A DNA stretch of 64,000 bases from Phlebotomus papatasi (taxonomy: Eukaryota; Arthropoda; Insecta; Diptera; Psychodidae). This document shows, one piece after another, positions 46,131 to 55,870 of this stretch (positions are counted from its first letter, which is position 1; each line of letters starts with the position of its first letter). The DNA lies in assembly GCF_024763615.1 (NCBI RefSeq), contig NC_077224.1, forward strand, positions 73,356,712 to 73,420,711, in the 5' to 3' direction. The notes beneath the pieces were generated by a model that saw only the letters and a list, made by a program, of their open reading frames with translations, ran no database searches and was not told the origin of the DNA. The position numbers and the translations under genes were made by a program.

Positions 46131-48305
46131 GTATGATTTTTTTTTAAAAATTATTATTTAGTGCGTAAAATAGCAAAGAATTTTATTGAATTTATCGGAT
46201 CATTTGGAAAATTAATTTGCAAATCGTGCTGCAAATAAATTTAAATTATTATTTCTGTCTCGTAAATTTTGCATATTGGAAAAATTTATGTGAAAATCAA
46301 CTAAGAAATGTGGTTTTTTTGTTCTCTGTGTTAGTGCCATTTCATTTGCAAACGTGTCATATATTTTGTCTTGTGCCTTTTCCATTCACTCTCTCTCAAA
46401 ACTTTTTCCAACAACGTCCCCATGAATGGAGAATTAAAAAAAGAAGAAAAATTAGTGGCTAAATATCTGCAAACACGCACAAAATTGTCTCCATCCAGAA
46501 CATTTTTCATCCAATAAAGCTGACTTTTAGTTGGTTGAAAAAATCGATTGGATTTCCTTCATAAAGCAACGACTTCGTGGCGCTTTTTCCACTCTGTCTG
46601 CATAATTGATTGTCCAGGAGAATTATTTAAGAGCTCCCATGGGGTGAAAAATGCATGAGAGACTTCCCTGGAAATTCATTTCATTCACGATCATTTTCAT
46701 CCACGGTAAAAGTCCTTTTTTGTAAAGACTCTTTTTCATCGATTCTGGCAGTCTTGAGAAAAACTTCGCGAGTAAGACACGTGGACAGTTTCTTCTCTCT
46801 CTCGAACACGCTTTCATGCCTCGCTGGAAGATACATATTTCAATTTTTTATTTTTTGCACATTTTTTCCATTCATAATTAATCGCGATATATCATTTTTG
46901 ATGCTCTATCAGCACTTTTTGCTGATGAATCGTTTAATTTTTTTTTTTTGGGCTGGTGGAAGAAATCTCAGATATTCCACATAAGTGCATTTTGTATGTT
47001 ATGAAATAAGTGAAGCAGACAAACGGAGATAAGAGACGGAAATTAAATGAGTTTTCCAATCAATTTCATTTATATTATCTGAGAAATAAAAATCAAATGG
47101 GAATTTTGGTTGACATAACGGATTTTTAATCAACGGTTTTTTCGTTACGACAATTTGAATTTGATTTTTTTTTATAAAAGAGATTGTATAAAAAGGATTA
47201 CATACTTAATTTTTAAATGTGCGACAATCTCTACTGGAGAGTTTTTACTACAAAAATCATTGAGTGTTCTAAATGAAAACTTTTAACAAGGATTTTTTGA
47301 TCGATATGTCGGTCAGTTGTCTTCCAGCTCGTTCCTAACCTTGAGTAATTGTTTTGAGGACATTTCGAAGGATTATTCATTCTGTGTATCGTTTTCTTTT
47401 CGATATCGCCACAATTTGACACATGGATAAATTATTATTTTGTTAACGGTTGGCAGTAGACAGCACAACATATCGACCGCTCAGGACATAAGTCGAACAA
47501 CTCAATTTTTTTACAAAAATGTTTTATTCGCTTTTTCGATACTTTTTTTTATACCCTCTACATTCCCTGTGAATATTATACTCTAAAGATAGTTATTTTC
47601 AAAGTTATAGTGATTTTAAATCTCTAAAATCCTATAATCTGCATATAAAATCTCAGCTTCAAATCGCTCTCCTGTAAAATTTACCTACTGCGAGTTGTTC
47701 GTTTCTTATTCTGATCGGTCGATATAGAATGTCATTATTAATAAAATTTCGAGCAATGACCGCTACACAGTCGTTATAACCGAGAATGTAATTTTAAATT
47801 GAAAAATATTGCCGAAAAACAAGATACTAATCGATTTTGATCGAATCATTGTATCCCAACTAAAATTTAACGAGCTTTTTACAACAATCTTTTACTGATA
47901 GTGTTCTTATTCTTCTTTCTCATTTCTTGTTTTTCGATAAAACGTGTCGTGTCACTGAAATGTCAAAATTATTTTGTTTAATAAAATAAATAATAAAGTA
48001 TATTATCAGACAATTAATGATCTTTATATTTTTGTTTTATTTTAGTTTAATAGTTTATATAACAAGTTTGACAATTTTGCAATAAATAATTTAATGTTAT
48101 AATTTTAGAATGGTGTTTGAACGTCTAATAACTTCTTATATAATACAAGTTCACAATAAAATTATATCAGTGTTAAAAGTAAACCTTACACATTACCGGC
48201 AAAGACAACTTGAAAAGTTTGACATTTCTATTAAAGGCTTAATTAATGTGAAGTTTGATGAATTTAAATATCAAAGTTTTAGAGAAATTTTATTCAAACT
48301 GAATA
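46131..48305. other. Rtnl1 intron, no gene
   Basis: AT-rich. Minus- and plus-strand frames of 60-110 codons (46217-46984) look like noise with poly-T/poly-A bias. The first 900 bases are less AT-rich and may still belong to the regulatory region around the form c exon. Confidence 0.4.
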
Positions 48306-49371
48306 GGGGAAGTGCTTATAACTTTGGACAGTCTGCATATAAGCATCGATATCCCAAGTTTGAAGTGCGATATTTTCAATACTAATTGACTTTTTTGTTA
48401 CTCTCTTTTCAGAAGGATTGTTTAGAAACTTGGCAAGCTATTTATCATCTCATTTTTACTAAAATTAGTTTTAATACGTTTAAAAATGAATTGATATGTA
48501 GAGGTGAATTTGACTCTTATTTTGGACAACCTGGTTATTAATTTTTACAACTTGTCTGTAAATTTGGACAGATAATCCGCCTCAACAGGATGCCCATTGT
48601 TCTTCATTTCATGAACCAATCTTACCAAGTCCTCTTCCTGGCCATGTAAGGGAAACGTGGAATGTCACAGAAGCCCGGAAACTTTCCATATCATTCATTA
48701 AAGTGAGTTGACTTCGGTGCTCCAAGTACGTGCGGATTCGCTCATTCCCTGACCTTTCCGGGAGCCTTTCAAGGCATTTCTCGCTACATCTCTTTCGTAG
48801 AGATGATGCTCCTTTGTTTCTCCAGGCATTTGTCCAACCTAGTCATCACAAAAGCTAAAACTTCACGAAATTTCGTGAGAAAAACACCTGTCCAAAATAA
48901 GAATCATCACCTCACTGGTGAATGTCTTAAAAAATTTCCCATTTTTCACACGAAAAATATAATTCAAAAGGCAAATCTCACTTCAGGTCAAATGTACAAA
49001 TCATCAGTAACGTGAATCAACACAATATTCAATGAATATTCAATAATATCACTCAAAAACAGCGAACAAACTTTGTTAGTACTTCACCAAAACTAAATAA
49101 GACTGAAGTAAGCCACGAAGTTCTGTCATATTTCTCGTAAGCAATTGCTCACACTGAATTTTCAACAAAGCAATTTTAACTCAAATCATATTCAAAATTT
49201 AACGTATTTAGTGTTAAAATCTTCCAAAAAGAACAAATATTTAGATAGAATTCATTTTTCATCAAATATTGGAATAAAAATCCATCATTTTAATCAATTT
49301 ATTTTTAGTGTCCAATGTTATCCTCAAAGTGTCCAAAATAAGAAACTGTCCAAAATTATGAGCACTTACCC
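48306..49371. mobile_element. 1066-bp TA-flanked element with a transposase-like fragment
   Basis: Ends GGGGAAGTGCTTATAACTTT and AATTATGAGCACTTACCC, then GTCCAAA subterminal repeats, flanked by TA (48304-48305, 49372-49373). On the minus strand at about 48545-48655 a short frame reads QEEDLVRLVHEMKNNGHPVE, which resembles the CENPB-type helix-turn-helix of pogo-group transposases; other parts are unrecognisable. Probably an internally decayed pogo-group relative. Confidence 0.7.
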
Positions 49372-49447
49372 TATTAATCGATTTTACTGAACTTTCTTTT
49401 TCTCTTGTTGGTCTTCTGTACTCCAGCTATTTAAAATGGAAAACGAC

Positions 49448-49712
49448 CAGTGATAAGCCCTGATAAGCTTATGGTAGCTAAGATTCTTAACAGGTGACCT
49501 CAAAATACATGCAACTCGGAATGCGTAAAAATTCGATTTTGATTTGAATTTTGAGTGTAAAGAATCGCGTCGAGTTAACTGTTGTAGTCGGTCGAAATGG
49601 ATAAAATTGGCTCGACGCGATTTTTACCCCCAAAATTTAACTCAATTGAATTTTACCGCGTTCTGAGTTACAATAACTCTGTTACCATAAGTTTATCTAG
49701 GGTTATCACTGA
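49448..49712. mobile_element. Foldback element with arms of about 110 bp
   Basis: The left end CCAGTGATAAGCCCTGATAA and the right end CTAGGGTTATCACTGAT are imperfect complements, continuing through CTTATGGTA, ACTCGGAATGCG / CGCGTTCTGAGT and TCGCGTCGAG / CTCGACGCGA to near the centre. The arm sequence GATTCTTAAC...CTCGGAATGC...AAATTCGATTT resembles the right end of the 23473-25293 element. Confidence 0.8.
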
Positions 49713-49844
49713 TTTTTCCCAATAAAATTCATGTGTTCCTTATGCCTCTGGCACATCGGTAAAATTTCATATAATTAAATTTCCCATCCTTTTCTATCTA
49801 AAAATATTCACATAAGTGAACACTAACGTGGGTTGAACTAAATA

Positions 49845-50050
49845 GGGTAAAGTGGGTACAAGTTGGACAATTTGTCGGCAGTTGGACAGGGATTTTTTCT
49901 TGATAAATACAGTACTAAATCTTTTTAAGCACAAGGAACCAAATTATAAAAATTACGAATTGAAAATACACAAATAAAAATGAATTACTAAATTTATTAA
50001 GAAGAAAATCCCTGTTCAACTTGTACCATTGTCCAACTTGTACCACACCC
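49845..50050. mobile_element. Short MITE with pogo-like ends, uninterrupted copy
   Basis: Ends GGGTAAAGTGGGTACAAGTT and CCAACTTGTACCACACCC, TA flanks (49843-49844, 50051-50052). This gives the empty-site version of the element at 9443-9922. Confidence 0.88.
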
Positions 50051-50089
50051 TAGTACATGTCATCTGTAATCACAAATTGATGTTTAAAA

Positions 50090-50212
50090 GAAGAAGAAGG
50101 GTGCGAAAGAGTAGGATAGGTAAATAGAGAAGTTTTGGGGAAGAAAGGAATGTGGATTGTGACTTTATGAAATTTTCCGGATCTAAAAGGTGTGCTGTGT
50201 GACCATTAGGAA
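50090..50212. mobile_element. Half-copy of the CACACCTTTTAGATC palindromic MITE
   Basis: Contains AAAAGAAGAAG...GTGCGAAAGA and ends TTTTCCGGATCTAAAAGGTG, the right arm of the family. The left arm is missing. Confidence 0.65.
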
Positions 50213-50649
50213 CAATATTTTTTAATTGATCATTCTTTGTTTCATTGCATACTCCTATCACAGATTCCTACTCTATGAAAGTCATTTTATTGCAATTATA
50301 CTTTGCTACCCAAAGTTCTAAACATGGCGGCTGTTTCTGGTTTTTTTTTGTACGATTTGAAATTGTGTTAAGTAGTTAATGACATATCCAACGTCAATTT
50401 CTGACAGAACTTCTTTCACTTTTATGGACTTTGTCCCAATTAATGTTATAATCCTTATTAGTACTTTGTTCTCTCAAAGGTAGTTTACGTATCTTGTGGA
50501 TTTTCATTTATATCATTGTCTTGATCGTCTTGGCAATGTTTATAATTTGGTTAAAATTTAGTTTCTCAACTATATTTTCCGTTAAATTAATTTAAATTCA
50601 AAATTCAACGTTTTTTTTAATTCCTGATGGAAAGAGCTGAACTGGAATA

Positions 50650-50993
50650 CTGTAGAGTATTCCATAGGCCATCGCTCTATAGTCCACAATTTATCAACCG
50701 TTGATTTCAAAACACTGATTTTAAGTTAGGTTATGTTTTTTTTAGTACGCGACATGCAATGTTGTCATAATTATTTTAATATTTTTGGCAAATTTTATTG
50801 AGTAGTTGTGATAATTGTGATCCATAATGAAGAAAGCGAGGACAAGTACCACAATCGCAAAGAAAGTGGAAGTCGTCGAGCAATTTCAATACTAAAAGTC
50901 GTTGATAATTTTAAATGTCATTTTTTAGTGCGACCCAAATGTCAAATCTGGAACCAAATATGGACTATAACGAGGCTCTACTGTACTTTCGAA
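50650..50993. mobile_element. TA-flanked MITE, CTATAG family, keeping a transposase start
   Basis: Ends CTGTAGAG (one base off CAGTAGAG) and GGCTCTACTG, TA flanks. Inside, ATG at 50827 opens 22 codons MKKARTSTTIAKKVEVVEQF then QY and a stop (50893-50895), like the start of a CENPB-type DNA-binding domain. Confidence 0.85.
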
Positions 50994-52119
50994 GACATTC
51001 AATCAATTCTTTTTTTTTCTTTTTTTTTTGTTAAAAACAATTATTTTTAATATTTATAACGCGGTAGTAAACCCTTAATTCTGTTTACTGTTCATCCCAA
51101 GAAAAGACAAAAAAAAAGTGTTACAAATAAAAGGAATTTTGCAATCCAATTTTTTCACACTTGCGTTAGAAAGTTCATAAATTAGAGACAGACAAAAATA
51201 AAGTCAAAGAGTGGAAAAATGTAAAAGAGAGTGAATTCAGAGAGAGTTTTCTTAATTTTTCTTCGAGTATTTGAATCAAAAATGTCTGATATTTCACACA
51301 AATTTCCACCACAATGAGACAAATTTGAACACTGTGTAAAGTCTTTTGCTTTTGAGAATTGAAAGATCAACCAAAGAAGAGTTTGAGGGGGGTAAAATTT
51401 ATTTTTATTCACAAGAGCATACACTTAGGAAAATGCGTGTGTGAGAGAGAAAGACTGGCATTTTCCTGGTGGTTGAGACGAGAGAGATTTTGGGAGAATT
51501 TTCCGTAAAATGTTGCCTGAATGGCAAAACTCTTTGAAAGTTGCCACAAATACACCTTCTCTTGTGCAAAATGATGAATTTTCAACAGTTAAATATTTAT
51601 CTGCGTGTGTGAAAATTAGTTTTCTCTCTTTCACGCGGGATAAGAATAATAATAAAAAAATAAAAGATTCCCATACAGTTTCCAATAAATTTTCTCTTGT
51701 GACATAATATCGTTTTGGTGAGAGATAGAGTTTTTCTTTGGTGGATTCTGTGAGAGTGAGAAAATCCACCCAAAAGAATTATTTTTCTTTCGGAGAGAAG
51801 ACAATTAAATTGAAAATTTTCGCATAAAAAAGTGCCTTGAGAGAGAATATAGCACAAATTCATCTTCTTTCGTCATTTTTTGGTGTTTTTCTTTTCGGTG
51901 AAAAATATTATACTGTATTTGAAAGTGAATTTTTTGACACAAATTCAGACGGAAAAACTATTACTGTCCTGCGCACAAGATCAACATTTTCTCTTGGCAT
52001 TTGAGGAAAATTTTGTGACCCGGAACAATATTGGAAAAATCTCCTAAAAGTGATTTTAAATTTTGTTTGAAATGGGTTTTCTCACGTGCTTAAGAACATC
52101 TTTTCCTTGTTTCTTGCAG
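50994..52119. other. Rtnl1: Rtnl1 intron, GA-rich near the domain exon
   Basis: Several GAGAGA stretches (about 51220-51250, 51440-51490, 51718-51760) and T/A-rich blocks precede the acceptor TTCTTGCAG at 52119. A further promoter here is possible but no ATG exon with a fitting phase was found. Confidence 0.35.
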
Positions 52120-52327
52120 TGGAATCCCTGATTTACTGGCGTGATCCGAAGAAGTCTGGTGCTGTCTTCGGAGCCGGATTGGCTGTTCTTCTGGCCATGG
52201 TCTGCTTCTCTGTTATCAGTGTCTTCGCCTACCTTTCGCTGACCATTCTCCTGGGCACCATTGTCTTCACAATCTACAAGAATGTCCTGCAAGCCGTTCA
52301 GAAGACATCAGAAGGACATCCCTTCAA
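52120..52327 (+). CDS. Rtnl1: Rtnl1 reticulon-homology domain, exon 1 of 4
   Basis: Acceptor TTCTTGCAG; donor GTAAGT at 52328. In the long form it covers residues 240-308. It begins VESLIYWRDPKKSG, the conserved opening of the reticulon-homology domain, followed by the first long hydrophobic hairpin (about residues 254-288: GAGLAVLLAMVCFSVISVFA and YLSLTILLGTIVF) and IYKNVLQAVQKTSEGHPF. Reticulon hairpins insert as wedges into the outer leaflet of ER tubules and bend them. It starts in phase 1 and ends in phase 2 (AA plus G of the next exon gives Lys). Confidence 0.95.
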
Positions 52328-55300
52328 GTAAGTTTCGATACAAAAAAAAAATTTTCAGCTGTTCTTGTAAAAGAGCTACGCATTTGCATCATTATTATTA
52401 CAATGTTGATCAATGAAGCGACCAGAAGCCACTCAATGACAAAGAAAAGTCACGTTCACTGAGACAAAAATATTGTTGAGAAAATAGGAAATTGGTGATC
52501 ATTTTAATTTACTTGGCCTTAATTTTCCAAAAGTTATTTTGAAAAATGAGGTTATGTCATGTCGAAATTGAAAAGAAAATCAGGACATCTGTCCATCACT
52601 TCCATATTTAGCATAGAAGTTATTTTCATAAGCTTTATGTTCAGCGTACATCGATAAGAAGTTACTGGAAATTTTTAACATATTGCAATTCAAAATTTGT
52701 TCTTAGATTTTTAGGTTAAGACGACCATAACCTTATATTTTTAAGAAATTAATCACTTTGGTAAAATTGTAAATTTATTCTTCAGAAATTGATTTGTGAA
52801 GAAAATTTTAATTTCAGAAATTTTACATATTTTCTAGTAAAAAAAAATAGTGTTAGCAAATGTTGAGGTTTGGTCCACCAAATCCTCCCATTGGAAAAGC
52901 AAATAAGTGCTTTGACAAAATTACGGAATATTTGTCAGTATTGAATTTGCGATATTGAAAATTTTGATTAGAAAAATTGCGGACATATAATTTATAATGT
53001 TTGCAGATTTTAAGGTTAAGTTTATCATAACCTCACATTTTAAAGGAATTCATTGTTATGATGAAATTACAGAAATTGCTGCAGGAACGAATTTGTAGTG
53101 AACTTTTATATGTGAGAATTTTTTAGATTAGATTAGACATACTTTCTAATTGAATATGAATTCACAGATTTTGAGGTTAGGTTTACAATAACCTTACATT
53201 TTTGAAGTGAATTATTCGTTCAAGGAAAATGTATAAAAAAAGAAGAAGAATTTCTAACGAATTTATACAAGCCTACCAGATACGTGTAAGTTATTGTTTA
53301 TTGGAAATATTAAACCACATCCAAATGAACTTAAATATACAATTTGGTAAAGTTATTCTACAAATTTAGACTTATAATGCCCTAACCTCAATGAGGAAAC
53401 TCATCTCATAACAGAAATGTTTCAAAAATTAAACAAAAAATACCACTTCTAACGCAAGATTAAATACTTTTATTATACCAAATACACCAGAACATATTCA
53501 AATAGTCAACAAAAGAACCAGTTGAAATTTTGAGGTTAAAGTTTCATACATTTAAAAAGTTAAAAGAACTTTATGATAAGGTATTTTTTCGTGTCTTTAG
53601 TAAATTATTGATCAAATTTGCTCTACAAAACCTATTTACACCATGCAAAATATGTTTTCTCTTTTTTTAGGTTAGACTTAATATAACCTAAAACTTTTCG
53701 AATTAACCTTAGAGTAAGAGAATCTTATCATTTACAAGTAGATCTTGTAAAATTTGAAGATCTATTTAAAAAGTCAAAAAAGAGACATTCTTACTTCTTG
53801 ATACATTAGCAAGATGGCTGAAGTACATTCTGTTCGAATTTCGAAGTGCCCAAGTGTTGATCTTCACTTTGTTCTGAGGAAAAACACAAAACAACAAAGT
53901 TTATTGTTTCTGTCCCATTATTTAATCACTCTATGATCACTGAGTAACTCTTTTGCGAGCTTTTTAGTGAAATATTTCATAAATTTTCCCCACTTTGTTC
54001 GAAAATTTAGTATGAAAATTCGAAATTGAATTTGAATTCTTCGAACATCAACGATTTTTTGTGCAAAGAGAGTTTCATTTACCTTTTATCCAAGACACTA
54101 TTGGAGAATCAAAATCTACTTGTGTTTGCATCCAATGTCGTTCAATGTTTAATTTCAAGTTTTCGTATACATATCCCTACTGTCCCTACTATTTCAACGG
54201 AAAATGAAAAAAGGAAATCTTTTTCTTCAAGCTGTTTTTTTAATACATGGCTATTCTCAAGTGCTTCTATATAATTGTCTTTTCTTTGTGTTGGTTCTTG
54301 TCACGACTATTTGATGGTTTTAGAACACAGCGAGGACTGGGTAAAATAGTCGAGACAGAAACCAACACAAAGAAAAGTCGATAATACAGAAGCACTTGAG
54401 AACAGTCATGTGCTAAAAAATGAGTAACGCCGTAATGGAACAGGAATGGACAAATCAACATAACCTCTCATTGGAAAAGGGAAATTGTTCTAAACTGTAC
54501 TAAAAATTAGTTCCTGGAATGAAATGAAATTTTCCTTTAAATTCTTTAGATTTGAGCGTATTCTTCAAAGTAACTCTAAATTTAATTTTAAAAAAACTTA
54601 AATAGCCTGAAAGTTAAAGATATTTTTCGGTTTTAAAATGGTTTTAGACTTCGGTATTCTAAAACCTCTCAAAACCACATAACATTTTTAAGTATTTTCC
54701 AACGAGTGATATTGTTGGTAAGGACCCAGTAAACATCGGGAGATGGAGAAACTTAGAAAAGTTAATTTTTCTCTCAGCTTTCGGCTCGGAGGCCAATCTT
54801 TCCTCAGTGATTAAATCTAGAATTTTTCAGCTTTCTTAATTGATGTAGGAAATTACAGGACATGAGATTTGGGGTCTCTGCCTGCACTGTAAATTATTGA
54901 TATTCCTCTAATTTTTGCTTTAGAACGCTCTCGCTGTCTTGTGTTATGGATTTCTCTGTGAGATTATCACGGGTTCCTTTATTTAGTACTTTTTAGTACA
55001 CGTAAAGTTTGCCTTTTTTAGTGGCGTGCATACATCGCGCAATAGGCGACTTAAAAATGTAAATCACTTCAAGTCAATTGGAAAGTTTGAATACTCCATG
55101 ATAATGCCACCTGCGGTACTGTGATGAACTTAACATGTTCTAAAAAGTTAAAGTACTATGTACTAAATTTGAACCAATCTCCATAAAAAAAATCACATTG
55201 TAATCGTATAAATATTTAAATTGAGGGATAATTTTTAACTGATTCTTTTGATTCTTCAATACCTTATTCTAAATTTTTGTACTAAAAACACATTTGACGC

Positions 55301-55360
55301 CTTTGAACCTCTTTTGAAGTCCGAAAGTGCAATATCTCTTTTTTTATTTAAACTTTAAAG
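52328..55360. other. Rtnl1: Rtnl1 intron between domain exons
   Basis: Contains repeated AGGTTA/TAACCT phrases from 52545 to 53700 (for example TTTTTAGGTTAAGACGACC, TTAAGGTTAAGTTTATC, GAGGTTAGGTTTAC), a strong hairpin at 54235-54420, and the start of the GTACTAAA cluster from 54497. No coding gene besides Rtnl1. Confidence 0.6.
54235..54420. repeat. Inverted repeat with arms of about 75 bp
   Basis: Arm 54235-54312 (CTATTCTCAAGTGCTTCTAT, TTTCTTTGTGTTGGTTCTTG) is the imperfect complement of arm 54342-54420 (AACCAACACAAAGAAAAG, AGAAGCACTTGAGAACAG), with a 29-base spacer. The nascent Rtnl1 RNA would fold here. It is either a single MITE or a local inverted duplication; no other copy was seen. 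Confidence 0.85.
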
Positions 55361-55569
55361 GAACTTCTTAGAAACCGACCTGACTCTGCCACAGGACAAG
55401 GTTCAGCAGGCTGTTAATGTAGGTGTGACGCATGTGAATTCAGTGATTGTGGAACTCCGTCGCCTCTTCCTGGTTGAAGATCTCGTGGATTCGATTAAGT
55501 TTGCTCTGCTTCTCTGGTGTCTTACTTACGTTGGATCCTGGTTCAATGGAATGTCCATTGTGATCATCT
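55361..55569 (+). CDS. Rtnl1: Rtnl1 reticulon-homology domain, exon 2 of 4
   Basis: Acceptor AACTTTAAAG; donor GTAAGA at 55570. Residues 309-378 of the long form: NFLETDLTLPQDKVQQ, then the conserved loop HVNSVIVELRRLFLVEDLVD and the first half of the second hydrophobic hairpin (SIKFALLLWCLTYVGSWFNG, then MSIVII). The 66-residue-type hydrophilic loop between hairpins is the most conserved part of the family. Phase 2 in, phase 1 out. Confidence 0.95.
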
Positions 55570-55630
55570 GTAAGAGTGTTGTACTAAATTTTTTTTAGTA
55601 CTCTGTACTAAAAACTTTTCTTTTTTGCAG

Positions 55631-55736
55631 CTTTTGTGGCATTGTTCACTCTGCCGAAAGTTTATGAAAACAACAAGCAATCTATTGACGCTTATCTGGA
55701 TCTAGTCAGGAGTAAAGTGATAGAAATCACCGACAA
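55631..55736 (+). CDS. Rtnl1: Rtnl1 reticulon-homology domain, exon 3 of 4
   Basis: Acceptor TTTTTTGCAG; donor GTGAGT at 55737. After the split serine codon it encodes FVALFTLPKVYENNKQSIDA and YLDLVRSKVIEITD, the conserved end of the second hairpin and the amphipathic helix that follows. The preceding intron is only 61 bases and holds three copies of the GTACTAAA/TTTAGTAC octamer. One more copy begins five bases into the next intron. Confidence 0.95.
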
Positions 55737-55815
55737 GTGAGTACTAAAATTTTTTTTCTTAACTTATGATTTGTTCTAAAAAACACATTGTCGATTGTTT
55801 CTTTCAACAAAAAAG

Positions 55816-55870
55816 GGCTAAGGCAGCTGTCCCGATTGGCAAGAAAACTGAGAGTGATAAAGATAAGTAA
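55816..55870 (+). CDS. Rtnl1: Rtnl1 last coding exon and stop
   Basis: The acceptor is an A-rich AAAAAAG rather than a pyrimidine-rich one, but it restores the frame (AA plus G gives Lys) and encodes AKAAVPIGKKTESDKDK then TAA at 55868-55870, matching the lysine/glutamate-rich C-termini of insect reticulons. The upstream branch region is T-rich (GATTGTTTCTTTCAAC). The C-terminus faces the cytosol and carries lysines near the end, which is common for ER-retained proteins. Confidence 0.88.

Noticed and set aside
51182..51863. Minus-strand frames up to 114 codons ahead of the domain exon
   Set aside because: GA/CT-rich sequence keeps frames open; no domain, no splice logic.
52086..52119. Extension of the domain exon upstream to 52086
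   Set aside because: The extra codons spell the pyrimidine tract of the acceptor and have no ATG; they are intron.
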